Positions 23,508 to 31,820 of a stretch of DNA of 49,245 nt are shown in pieces (the first letter of the stretch is position 1; every line of letters starts with the position of its first letter). The position numbers and the translations under genes are program-made. Source of the stretch: DASZXJ01 sp035545895. Its GTDB lineage: Bacteria > Planctomycetota > Phycisphaerae > Tepidisphaerales > Tepidisphaeraceae. Where the stretch lies: contig DASZXJ010000006.1 in NCBI GenBank assembly GCA_035545895.1, forward strand, positions 1 to 49,245, in the 5' to 3' direction. The notes beneath the pieces were generated by a model. That model saw only the letters and a list, made by a program, of their open reading frames with translations. It did not search any database and was not told the DNA's origin.

Positions 23508-24805
23508 CACTAGGACTTACACTTGCGCTTTCGGGAGTTGTGCTGACCGCGCTTCTCTCGCTGATGTTTTCGACGCTGACGTATTCGCTGCGCGATTTTT
23601 CGCGCACCAAGCTCGAGGACTATTTCAAACGTCACAATCGCGCGCAATGGTACGAAAAGACCGTGGCGGTGCATGAGGATCTCATCTTCGTCACCGCGAT
23701 CGGCCGATTGCTGGCCAACATCATGATCCTGGTTGCGGTGCTGCATCTGGCTTCGTCGGCGGGCGTGCCGTCTGAATGGACGCAATACCTGATTGCGATC
23801 GTTGTGACGGGAATTGTCACGCTCTTCTGCTCGGTGGCGGTCCCCCACGCGTTGTCGCAGCATGCCGCGGAACGATTCATTGGTTCGCATGCCAGGTTTT
23901 TGCATCTATGGCGGCTTCTCCTGTTGCCCGCCGCGCGAATGATGCACGCGATCGATCGCGCGGTTGGGATGGTGATCGGCGTACGTCGCGGTACGCCCGC
24001 CGAGGAAGCCGAACAGACCCTTCAGGAAGAAATTTTATCCGTTGTCGAGGAAGGTGAAAAAGAAGGCGTCGTCGATGAGCAGGAACGCGAAATGATCGAA
24101 TCGGTCATCCAATTTCGCGACACGCACGCCGGCCAGGTGATGACCGCCCGGCCTGAAATCATCGCGCTGCCGATCGCTTCAACCTTTCAAAAGGTCAAGG
24201 AGACGCTGGACGAGAGCGGGCTTTCGCGCATCCCGATTTACGAGGATTCGCTGGACCACATCATCGGCATCCTATACGCGCGCGACCTGCTCAAGCAGCT
24301 TGGATTGCGCCCGGAGGAATTCGATATTCGCACGGCCATGCGGCCGGCATTTTACGTGCCCGAAACCAAATCGTTGCGCGACCTGCTCAGCGACTTCCGG
24401 GCAAAGAAGGTGCACATGGCCATCGTGCTGGACGAATACGGCGCGACCACCGGCCTGGTGACCATCGAGGACGTTCTGGAAGAACTCGTCGGTGAACTCG
24501 CCGACGAACACGAGCCGCAGGAACCCAAGTTGTATAAACGCATCGACGACAAAACCTTCGAAGCCGACGCTCGCGTGCGGATCGATGAATTGAATCGTGA
24601 GTTGCCACTTAACCTGCCGGAAGATGCGGGGTACGAAACGCTGGGCGGGTTCCTTTCCAACACGCTTGGCCGAATCCCGCAGGCCGGTGTCAGGCACGAA
24701 CATGCCGGCATTCGATTGATCGTCCTGGAAGCCGAACCGCAGCGGATCAATCGTGTTCGAATTGAACTGCTCGCTCAAAATGCCCCCGAACCCAGGATGG
24801 TTTGA
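23504..24805 (+). CDS. CNNM/CorC-type hemolysin-family transporter
   Basis: A 433-residue membrane protein with an N-terminal CNNM (DUF21) transmembrane domain (about 1-150), a CBS pair (about 200-335: VMTARPEIIALP, LSRIPIYEDSLDHIIGILYARDLL, VLDEYGATTGLVTIEDVLEELVGE) and a CorC_HlyC domain at the end (about 355-430). Such proteins are tied to Mg2+/Co2+ export or membrane integrity. The YbeY-CorC adjacency is conserved across bacteria. Start ATG 23504 overlaps the ybeY stop. Confidence 0.93.
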   Translation: MTLGLTLALSGVVLTALLSLMFSTLTYSLRDFSRTKLEDYFKRHNRAQWYEKTVAVHEDLIFVTAIGRLLANIMILVAVLHLASSAGVPSEWTQYLIAIVVTGIVTLFCSVAVPHALSQHAAERFIGSHARFLHLWRLLLLPAARMMHAIDRAVGMVIGVRRGTPAEEAEQTLQEEILSVVEEGEKEGVVDEQEREMIESVIQFRDTHAGQVMTARPEIIALPIASTFQKVKETLDESGLSRIPIYEDSLDHIIGILYARDLLKQLGLRPEEFDIRTAMRPAFYVPETKSLRDLLSDFRAKKVHMAIVLDEYGATTGLVTIEDVLEELVGELADEHEPQEPKLYKRIDDKTFEADARVRIDELNRELPLNLPEDAGYETLGGFLSNTLGRIPQAGVRHEHAGIRLIVLEAEPQRINRVRIELLAQNAPEPRMV

Positions 24806-24840
24806 CGCGCGGCGTTTTCGCGGTTAGGGTGCCTCTCAAC

Positions 24841-25395
24841 ATGCGAGCAAGTGATATTCGTCGTGGACAGGCCGTCATTATCGATGGCAAGCTGTTCGTC
24901 GTAACCAACGCTGACCATAACACCCCGGGCAACCTGCGCGCCAAGGTCCAATTCAAGCTGCGCGACGTGGGCAAGGGCACGATCATCGACCGCCGTGTCG
25001 GCGCAACCGATGACATTGAAACGGCAACGCTGGATCGTCGCCAGGTCGAATATCTCTATTCTGACAATGAAGGCATGGTTTTGATGGATCTGGAGCACTA
25101 CGACCAGACCACGGTTCCCAAGGAAGTCTTCGGCACGGACGCGCTCTATCTCAAGCCCAACACGCAGTTGCTGGCGATGTTTCATGAGGGAAAAGTCGTT
25201 AGCTACGAATTGCCCAAGACCGTGGATATGAAAGTCGTTGAAACTCCGCCGGGCATTAAAGGCGCGACCGCCACCAATCAGACCAAGGAAGCCGAACTGG
25301 AAACCGGCCTGAAAACCAAGGTGCCGCCATTCATCGAAATCGGCGAGGTCATTCGAATCAGCACCGAGACCGGCGCTTATTTAAGCCGCGCTTGA
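24841..25395 (+). CDS. efp: Elongation factor P
   Basis: A 184-residue three-domain EF-P that relieves stalling at polyproline. MRASDIRRGQAV at ATG 24841 fits the family start; a longer frame from 24802 adds 13 residues and overlaps the previous stop. The loop tip reads NTPGNLRAKVQ, with Asn31 where E. coli has the modified Lys34, and Arg at position 33. The C-terminus has TEAELETGLKTKVPPFIEIGE-like residues and ends GAYLSRA. The usual modification genes (epmA/B, earP, ymfI) are not in the window, in keeping with an unusual tip. Confidence 0.94.
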   Translation: MRASDIRRGQAVIIDGKLFVVTNADHNTPGNLRAKVQFKLRDVGKGTIIDRRVGATDDIETATLDRRQVEYLYSDNEGMVLMDLEHYDQTTVPKEVFGTDALYLKPNTQLLAMFHEGKVVSYELPKTVDMKVVETPPGIKGATATNQTKEAELETGLKTKVPPFIEIGEVIRISTETGAYLSRA

Positions 25396-25434
25396 TCGAC
25401 AAAGGCATCAAATCCAATCACAGCAATACCCAGC

Positions 25435-26157
25435 TTACTTGGCGCTAGCCGTTGCCGGCGATTTTGCCCGCGATGTTTTTGCGGCTTTGGTTACTTCTTT
25501 TCGAGATTCTGCTTCCTGATCGTTTTCTTCCTTGAGAGGACGAAGAATCTTCACGATCTCGCTCAAGACGCCGATCATCGACATGGTCGCGTCAATCTTG
25601 ACGATTTTTTCCTTGGGATAGCAATCCAGCACGGGCTTGGTCTTCTGCTCGTAAACTTCAAGCCGGTTTTGAATCGTCTTGTCGTTCGCATCGTCAATTC
25701 GATTTTCCTTCAACGCGCGCCGGCGAAGACGTTCGACCATCTTGTCCATGTTGGCGCAGACGAGGTAAATCACCTTCTGAACTTCAATGATGTCTTCAAG
25801 AAGCTTGGCCTGTTTCGCGCTGCGCGGAATTCCATCGAGCACGAGGATTTCGTTTTCGGGATGAAACTGGTTGCTCAGTTCAAGTCCTTTGACGTGATTT
25901 CGCCACAGGTTGATGGTGAATTCATCCGGCACGAGTTCGCCGCGGCTGGAATAATCCCAGAACGTTCGGCCCATTTCGCTGGAGAGATCGAGTGAACGGA
26001 AAATGTCCCCCGTCGAGCTGTGAAAAAACCCGGGAATCGAAGACAGAATCTTGCCTTGGGTGCCTTTGCCGCTGCCCGGCGCGCCAAACAGCAGGACGCT
26101 CTTATATTTGATATTGTGGCCGTAGCAATCGAGGTTACACATCATTTTGGGGTCCAT
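25435..26157 (-). CDS. adk: Adenylate kinase (short lid, C-terminal extension)
   Basis: A 240-residue nucleoside monophosphate kinase interconverting AMP + ATP and 2 ADP. P-loop GAPGSGKGTQ (25-34), HSSTGDIFRS, LVLDGIPRSAKQ and a short lid (RRRALKENRIDDAND) are seen; the lid lacks the zinc Cys. About 24 leading residues and a charged Lys/Ala-rich tail (EVTKAAKTSRAKSPATASAK, final 20) exceed the core. Start 26157 has AGGAG about eight bases upstream. It converges on efp. A UMP/CMP kinase cannot be wholly excluded. Confidence 0.85.
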   Translation of the reverse strand: MDPKMMCNLDCYGHNIKYKSVLLFGAPGSGKGTQGKILSSIPGFFHSSTGDIFRSLDLSSEMGRTFWDYSSRGELVPDEFTINLWRNHVKGLELSNQFHPENEILVLDGIPRSAKQAKLLEDIIEVQKVIYLVCANMDKMVERLRRRALKENRIDDANDKTIQNRLEVYEQKTKPVLDCYPKEKIVKIDATMSMIGVLSEIVKILRPLKEENDQEAESRKEVTKAAKTSRAKSPATASAK

Positions 26158-26216
26158 GTCTTCAAACTCCTGAAAGATTCTATATCAATATATCGACTTA
26201 AACAGGAGTAATTCAT

Positions 26217-26248
26217 CCTGTTAATCAGGGAAACACCTGATTATCAGG
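26217..26248 (-). terminator. Inverted repeat between acs and adk
   Basis: Two near-complementary 13-nt arms (CCTGTTAATCAGG and CCTGATTATCAGG) with a 6-nt loop lie after the acs stop and 60 bases before adk on the minus strand. It may end acs transcription or act as an operator for adk; there is no U-tract. Confidence 0.5.
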
Positions 26249-26271
26249 CATAAACCGCTCTTTCGTATGGT

Positions 26272-28251
26272 TTAACCCTCGTTTGCTTCCTTTAACTTGG
26301 CGATCACTGAAAAATCCTCGAGCGTGGTGACGTCACCCTTCACTTCCCCGCTTCCCGCCAGTTCCTTGAGCAGTCGCCGCATGATCTTGCCGCTGCGCGT
26401 TTTGGGCAGGGCATCGGTGAATCGAATTTGATCGGGTGTTGCCAGCGCTCCGATTTGTTTTCGAACAACAGCGATCAGCTCCTTTTTCAATTCATCGGTT
26501 GGCTTCATTCCAGTGCGAAGCGTGACAAACGCGGCAATGCCCTGGCCTTTCAGTTCGTGAGGCATGCCGACAACCGCGGCCTCGGCGACCGATGTGTGCG
26601 AGACCAACGCGCTCTCAACCTCGGCCGTGCCCAGGCGATGGCCTGAAACATTCAGCACATCGTCGATGCGTCCCATGATCCAGAAGTAGCAGTCGTTATC
26701 GCGCCGTGCGCCGTCGCCGGTGAAATACATGCCGGGCACCTCCGACCAATATTGCTTTTTGTAACGGTCGGGATCGTTGAAAATCCCCCGCAGCATCGCC
26801 GGCCAGGGTTTCCTGACAACAAGCAAGCCGCCTTGATTGGGTCCGAGTTCCTTGCCCGAACGATCGACGATGGCTGCATCGACTCCGAAGAAAGGGAGCG
26901 TGGCCGTGCCCGGCTTTGTCGGCGTAACTCCCGGCAAAGGCGTGATCATGATCATGCCCGTTTCGGTTTGCCACCAGGTATCGACAATCGGACATCGCTT
27001 GCCGCCGATGACATCCTGATACCACATCCACGCTTCGGGATTGATCGGCTCGCCGACCGTGCCGAGCAGCCGCAAACTACTCAGGTCGTGTTTGTCTGCA
27101 AATTGCCTTCCCGCGCGCATGAACGCGCGAATGGCCGTGGGCGCGGTATAGAAAATCGTCACCTTGTGTCGCTCGATCATCGCCCAGAACCGCGAAAAAT
27201 CAGGCCAATTTGGCGCGCCCTCATACATGAAAACCGTCGCGCCGTTGTTCAATGGACCGTAAACCGTGTAACTGTGCCCGGTGATCCAACCCACATCAGC
27301 CGTGCAGAAATAGATATCGCTCTCCTGCATATCGAATACGTATTTGACGGTGAGATAAGTCCCCACCATGTATCCGCCGGTTGTGTGAAGAATGCCCTTT
27401 GGCTTGCCGGTTGAACCGGATGTGTAAAGGACGAAGAGCGGGTCCTCGGCATCCATCTGCTCGGCCGGGCAATCCGTGCCTTGCTCCTGAACGACATCGC
27501 TCCACCAGACATCCCGCCCGCTGGTCATGTTGATCGGATGAGCGGAATGCTTCAGCACCACAACCTTTTGCACGATGAAGGTTTTGGTCAGCGCCTCATC
27601 GACGTTATTCTTAAGAGGCACGACCTGCCCGCGTCGATAACTGCCATCAGCGGTGATGATGATGTTGCTCTTGGCATCTTCGACACGATCCGCGATCGCC
27701 TGACTCGAAAATCCTCCGAAGATGACTGAATGCACCGCGCCGATTCGCGCGCAGGCGAGCATGGCAATCGCCGCCTGCGGAACCATTGGCATGTAGATCG
27801 TGACGCGATCGCCTTTCCTGACGCCGATCTTCTTCAACCCATTGGCAAAGCGACAAACTTCATCGCGAAGTTGCTTGTAGGTAAGCATTCGAACTTCACC
27901 GCCCTGGCCAGCGGTGACTTCCGGTTCAGCTTCCCAAACGATGGCGGGCTTGTCGCCGCGTCCGGCGTCGATTTGCCGGTCCAGGCAGTTGTATGCCAGG
28001 TTGGTCTTGCCGCCGACATACCACTTGGCGTTGGGCGCGTTCCATTCGAGGACTTTGTCCCACTTTTTGAACCAGTGCAACTCGCTGCCGACATCGCCCC
28101 AGAACTTGTCCGGCTGATCGATTGACTCACGATAAAGACGCTGATACTCGTCCTTGGATTTAATCCTCGCCCTGGCGGTGAAATTGGGCGGTGGAGGGAA
28201 CAGACGGTGCTCCTGCATCGTCGATTCGATTCCAGTATTTATCTCTGCCAT
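26272..28251 (-). CDS. acs: Acetyl-coenzyme A synthetase
   Basis: A 659-residue AMP-forming acetyl-CoA synthetase, converting acetate, ATP and CoA to acetyl-CoA. It begins with a family-typical region (EYQRLYRESIDQPDKFW, DRQIDAGRGDKPAIVWE) and has YTSGSTGKPKGI (about 272), VDTWWQTETGM and the C-terminal LPKTRSGKIMRRLLK (about 618-632), whose Lys is the acetylation-control site in known enzymes. Length is normal. The minus-strand order is GH42, acs, adk, with 52 bp between GH42 and acs. No acetylase or deacetylase gene is adjacent. Confidence 0.97.
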   Translation of the reverse strand: MAEINTGIESTMQEHRLFPPPPNFTARARIKSKDEYQRLYRESIDQPDKFWGDVGSELHWFKKWDKVLEWNAPNAKWYVGGKTNLAYNCLDRQIDAGRGDKPAIVWEAEPEVTAGQGGEVRMLTYKQLRDEVCRFANGLKKIGVRKGDRVTIYMPMVPQAAIAMLACARIGAVHSVIFGGFSSQAIADRVEDAKSNIIITADGSYRRGQVVPLKNNVDEALTKTFIVQKVVVLKHSAHPINMTSGRDVWWSDVVQEQGTDCPAEQMDAEDPLFVLYTSGSTGKPKGILHTTGGYMVGTYLTVKYVFDMQESDIYFCTADVGWITGHSYTVYGPLNNGATVFMYEGAPNWPDFSRFWAMIERHKVTIFYTAPTAIRAFMRAGRQFADKHDLSSLRLLGTVGEPINPEAWMWYQDVIGGKRCPIVDTWWQTETGMIMITPLPGVTPTKPGTATLPFFGVDAAIVDRSGKELGPNQGGLLVVRKPWPAMLRGIFNDPDRYKKQYWSEVPGMYFTGDGARRDNDCYFWIMGRIDDVLNVSGHRLGTAEVESALVSHTSVAEAAVVGMPHELKGQGIAAFVTLRTGMKPTDELKKELIAVVRKQIGALATPDQIRFTDALPKTRSGKIMRRLLKELAGSGEVKGDVTTLEDFSVIAKLKEANEG

Positions 28252-28303
28252 GAATCAATACCTCCATCCAAACTACCGTAGCGCGCTAAAAGCGTGGAGA
28301 GAG

Positions 28304-30280
28304 TTACTCCTCCCACACCGACACGCCCACCGGATCGACCTTGCGCGATCCGACAAGGAACTTTGCGCCCTTGGTGGCCGGTGCGTCAAACGGCACGAGC
28401 TGATAATTCAACGCAATCCAGTGTTTCCCGCGCTTAATCACCTGCACGCGATTGGGAAGTTTCATGACGGGCGTCCTGGTAAGCGCCGCCACTTTTTCAA
28501 GGAATGCATCGGTGAAGGATGGTTCGGCATAAACACCGCAATAACTGACCGTGCCCTTGCCGTGTTTGCGGTGCAGCGCCGCGGCTGCGCCCGCGTAAAA
28601 TTGATCCGCATATTTCGCCAGGACTTTTGAAGATGGCTCGGCATAAAGCAGATCGCCCCAGACGCCCCATTTATGTTTCGTGCCGTCCAGATCGACTTGG
28701 CCGAACGTATCCGCCGGCAAACCATCGTATGCTTCGATCGTTCCGCCAATCAGCGGTAAAATCGGTTTGCCAACAGGTCCTTCAAACAATTGGCCATGTC
28801 GATCCATCAGACCTGTTCGACAGGTGAGAACCAGATTTCCTCCGCCGGCTGCATAATCATCAAACTGTTTGATTAGCTTATCGTTCACCATCTGCACGCC
28901 CGGCGCAACCACCATCGACAAATCCTTCGGCCAGGGTTTATTTGGATGAACGATCTGGACGCGCAGGCCCAACCGCGCGATGGCTTGATACCACTGGGTG
29001 AGCCATTGTTTTTGATCCCATCGCCTGGCTTGAGGCAACGTGTTGAAATACCAAAGCTGGTCGAAGTCCAGCAGCAGCCCAGCGCTGGGCGAATCAGACT
29101 TGGCAAGTGGTTCGGCTGCGGGTGCCTTCAATCGCTTGACTTCATCGATCACCTGTACAAACTCGCGCCCGCCGGGCGAAGGGGTGACGCCATCCGTCCC
29201 CACCAAGGCATGATGGAACAGTTCGATTCCAAATCTTGGCTGGCGGAATCGATACACCGTAATGAACTCCGCGCCGTGTGCGATCGCAGTCCAAAGCCAC
29301 AATCGCACGGCACCGGGATGCACCAGCACCGGCACGCCGCTCCAATTCACCTGGCCGGGCTGAATCTCCATCAGCGCCCAGCGATCATGATAGCTGGCCA
29401 TCAAATCGTGTAGCATCGAAACGCTCGAAGGATCGGCCACTCGATAGGCTTCGTCCTTGGGATTCTTTTCCCATCCGGTGACGGGGTATGTATCCCACGA
29501 ATAAAGAGTGAGATCATTTTCCATGTCGCCCGGATCGCAGGATGGATGCAGGTGCATGAAATTGGTCGTAATGAAGCGATTTCCGATGTGCGGTTTGAGA
29601 ATGTCGGCCTGCAGCTTGTTGTAATCGGCAAAAGCCCAAGACCAGAATCGCTGGCCATCCAGATGGTGATGTGGATTGGCATAACCGGGATCAAAACTAG
29701 GCGGCAACAAGATCTGCTTGAAATCGGTGTAATACGTATTCCAAAACTGATTGCCCCAGGCGTGATTGAGCTTTTCAATCGTTTCGTATTTGCGCTGAAG
29801 CCAGCCACGAAACGCGACATGCGTATTTTCTGATTGATCGTGCTCAGCGCTATATTCGTTATCCAGTTGCCAGCCGATGATCGATGGATGTTTTCCGTAT
29901 CGTTCCGCCATCGCGCTGACGATGCGCGCAGTGGCTTCGCGAAATTTCGGGGACGTCGGGTTGTAATGCCGTCGCCCGCCGAATCGGGTGTTCGTACGAT
30001 TCTTGTCGATCAGCAGCGTCTCAGGATGTTTCTCGGCCAGCCAGACCGGAGGCGCAGCCGTGGGCGTGCAGAGGATGACATCCAGCTTACGCTTGGCAGC
30101 CATCTCCATGCATTCGTCCAGCCAGTCAAATTTGAATTCGCCGGGCCTGGGTTCCATGCTGAACCACGCAAACTCGGCCATATGGACGATCTGCAAACCC
30201 ATCGCCACGATATTGTCAAAATCCCGCTGCCACTGCTCGCGGGGCCATTGTTCGGGGTAGTAATACGTTCCGATTTTCAT
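28304..30280 (-). CDS. Beta-galactosidase, GH42 family
   Basis: A 658-residue GH42 enzyme hydrolysing terminal beta-D-galactosides. TYYYPEQWP at the start, WQLDNEYS with acid/base E142, and LMEIQPGQVNWSG with a likely nucleophile near E302 are visible; the trimer-type middle domain and a C-terminal domain follow. No signal peptide is seen, so it probably acts in the cytoplasm on imported galacto-oligosaccharides. No sugar transporter or regulator is beside it. Start 30280 is the family start. Confidence 0.94.
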   Translation of the reverse strand: MKIGTYYYPEQWPREQWQRDFDNIVAMGLQIVHMAEFAWFSMEPRPGEFKFDWLDECMEMAAKRKLDVILCTPTAAPPVWLAEKHPETLLIDKNRTNTRFGGRRHYNPTSPKFREATARIVSAMAERYGKHPSIIGWQLDNEYSAEHDQSENTHVAFRGWLQRKYETIEKLNHAWGNQFWNTYYTDFKQILLPPSFDPGYANPHHHLDGQRFWSWAFADYNKLQADILKPHIGNRFITTNFMHLHPSCDPGDMENDLTLYSWDTYPVTGWEKNPKDEAYRVADPSSVSMLHDLMASYHDRWALMEIQPGQVNWSGVPVLVHPGAVRLWLWTAIAHGAEFITVYRFRQPRFGIELFHHALVGTDGVTPSPGGREFVQVIDEVKRLKAPAAEPLAKSDSPSAGLLLDFDQLWYFNTLPQARRWDQKQWLTQWYQAIARLGLRVQIVHPNKPWPKDLSMVVAPGVQMVNDKLIKQFDDYAAGGGNLVLTCRTGLMDRHGQLFEGPVGKPILPLIGGTIEAYDGLPADTFGQVDLDGTKHKWGVWGDLLYAEPSSKVLAKYADQFYAGAAAALHRKHGKGTVSYCGVYAEPSFTDAFLEKVAALTRTPVMKLPNRVQVIKRGKHWIALNYQLVPFDAPATKGAKFLVGSRKVDPVGVSVWEE

Positions 30281-30671
30281 AGCTCAGTTCTCACAGCAAA
30301 CTTGCGGCTGCGTCCTTTTAACAAATAAGCGGAAAGGTTACGCGCCCGGGCATGTTGAGTAAATGCGATCCGAACAATGTCTCAAGTGATCATTCTCAGC
30401 GATGGGTTCGTTTTGCATTTTACCAGCATCGGTGACACTCTGGGACAGTTTGAGACATTTTGGGACATCCACCCCCCCATGGCGGCGCCATGGGCGTTTT
30501 GTTGGTGCTTCACTTGTCTCCCGTTTTCCTTGTCCCCTTGTCGGTTCTTTATCTCGTCCCCCGAACCAGGAAGCGCTTATTTTACGCTCATGTCCGATGA
30601 TCGCGGTGGACGGAAGAGGGACAAAAACAATTAATTTTGAAGATCAAATTCATACTTGTGTGACGAACGCC
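30281..30671. other. Intergenic stretch with GGGACA words and hairpin
   Basis: Between the divergent-facing ends of GH42 start and hisF stop lies 390 bp. It contains TGGGACAGTTTGAGACATTT and TTGGGACATCC, giving a roughly 10-nt-spaced GGGACA/GAGACA word, and a strong hairpin at 30476-30494. Open frames here have no family match. It should hold the GH42 promoter on the minus strand, but I cannot pick one. Confidence 0.5.
30476..30494 (+). terminator. Hairpin CCCATGGC/GCCATGGG
   Basis: A perfect 8-bp stem with a GGC loop, followed on the plus strand by CGTTTTGTTGG. It resembles an intrinsic terminator reading rightwards, although no plus-strand gene precedes it; read leftwards it lies upstream of GH42. 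Confidence 0.45.
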
Positions 30672-31442
30672 TCATACAAGACGTACAGGCACGCCATTCT
30701 GGGACAGAAAGCCTTTGACTTCTTGAACGGAATGCTGACGGAAATGGAAGATGCTGGCGGCGAGCGCGGCGTCGGCGCGGCCGGCGGTGAGAACGTCGAG
30801 CATGTGCTGCGGCGAGCCGGCGCCGCCGCTGGCGACGACCGGGATTCTCACCGCATCGCTCACCGCTGCGGTCATTTCCACGTCATACCCTTCCTTGGTG
30901 CCGTCGGCATTCATGACGTTTAAGACGATCTCTCCGGCTCCAAAGGACTGAGCCTGATGAACCCAGTCCATGACTTTGATGCCCGTGTTGACCCGACCAC
31001 CGTTGATGAAGACTTCCCAGAATTCTGTGCCATCCCGTTTAACACGATTGGCATCCAAGCCAAGGACGGTTGCACATGAGCCGAATTTACGCGCGATGTC
31101 AGAAATGAGTTTTGGGTTTTTGACCGCAGCCGAGTTGATGCTTACCTTTTCCGCGCCTGCCTGGATCAGGCGAGTCGCATCGTCGAGCGTGCGAATCCCC
31201 CCGCCGACGCAAAGTGGCATGAAGCACTGCTCGACCACCTTGACGACCAGGTCCGCCATGATATCGCGACCCTCGTGGCTGGCGGTGATATCATAAAAGA
31301 CCAATTCGTCCGCTCCATCATCCTGATAGCGTTTGGCTTGTTCGACGGGGTCGCCGGCATCGACGTGGTCGAAGAACTTGTATCCCTTGACCACCCGGCC
31401 TCGGTCAACGTCAAGGCAGGGGATGATGCGTTTGGTGAGCAT
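30672..31442 (-). CDS. hisF: Imidazole glycerol phosphate synthase, cyclase subunit HisF
   Basis: A 256-residue HisF (beta/alpha)8 barrel. With HisH it makes IGP and AICAR in histidine synthesis. MLTKRIIPCLDVDRG holds catalytic Asp11; the second Asp lies in VLGLDANRV near 129. Phosphate-binding loops CVGGGIRT and VVASGGAG are present. Start 31442 is the family start. No other his gene is adjacent, so the histidine genes are probably dispersed; tRNA-His lies 80 bp upstream on the same strand. Confidence 0.97.
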   Translation of the reverse strand: MLTKRIIPCLDVDRGRVVKGYKFFDHVDAGDPVEQAKRYQDDGADELVFYDITASHEGRDIMADLVVKVVEQCFMPLCVGGGIRTLDDATRLIQAGAEKVSINSAAVKNPKLISDIARKFGSCATVLGLDANRVKRDGTEFWEVFINGGRVNTGIKVMDWVHQAQSFGAGEIVLNVMNADGTKEGYDVEMTAAVSDAVRIPVVASGGAGSPQHMLDVLTAGRADAALAASIFHFRQHSVQEVKGFLSQNGVPVRLV

Positions 31443-31451
31443 GGGAATAGC

Positions 31452-31518
31452 TGGCGGCGGACAGCAGGCGGCAGGCAGTAAATTCGCTGCCTGCTGCACG
31501 CTGCCTACTGCCTACTGA
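31452..31518. repeat. 7-nt word tract (CTGCCTA type), inverted
   Basis: Between tRNA-His and hisF the sequence reads GGACAGC AGGCGGC AGGCAGT, a spacer, then CTGCCTG CTGCACG CTGCCTA CTGCCTA CTGATTA. The halves are partly complementary, as in the nfo-larB tract, and the 7-nt spacing is exact. Confidence 0.65.
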
Positions 31519-31522
31519 TTAG

Positions 31523-31596
31523 GGTGACCGACGGGACTCGAACCCGCGACGTCCAGGACCACAACCTGGCGCTCTACCAACTGAGCTACGGCCACC
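31523..31596 (-). tRNA. tRNA-His (anticodon GTG)
   Basis: The minus strand gives GGTGGCCGTAGCTCAGTTGG, a 5-bp anticodon stem CCAGG/CCTGG with loop TTGTGGT (anticodon GTG), and a T arm with GGTTCGAGTCC. The His-specific G-1 is encoded and pairs with C73. One G-T wobble lies in the acceptor stem. CCA is not encoded. Confidence 0.95.
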
Positions 31597-31640
31597 GTAT
31601 GGCGTTAGTTTATTGCCGGTTATATCGGATGTGTCAACAT

Positions 31641-31678
31641 CGTTGCCCTTAAGGTGGCAACGCGGGTCCCTCGGGACC
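31641..31678 (+). other. Two adjacent hairpins before the kinase gene
   Basis: CGTTGCC/GGCAACG (7-bp stem, 8-nt loop, 31641-31662) is followed two bases later by GGTCC-CTCG-GGACC (31665-31678). They precede a TATAAT and may be a terminator or operator; no U-tract follows. Confidence 0.45.
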
Positions 31679-31688
31679 GTATTTGTGA

Positions 31689-31694
31689 TATAAT
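31689..31694 (+). promoter_or_regulatory. Putative -10 box for the kinase gene
   Basis: TATAAT within TTGTGATATAATCCC, about 126 bases before the kinase ATG. A TTGACA at 31707 with 17-nt spacing to TAGCCT is an alternative promoter. Neither pairs with a complete second element. Confidence 0.35.
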
Positions 31695-31820
31695 CCCATT
31701 GTCTGCTTGACACTTGCAATGCAGGATTTTAGCCTGATTAGGTCATCCTTGACGTTCAGCGCTTGGATAGGCCTTGGCACGTGGTCTGTTGTACGGGCGG
31801 GCGAAACGGAAACTGGCTGA

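Noticed and set aside
30377..30634. 85-codon ORF upstream of GH42
   Set aside because: Lies over GGGACA word repeats and a hairpin; no start signal or family likeness.
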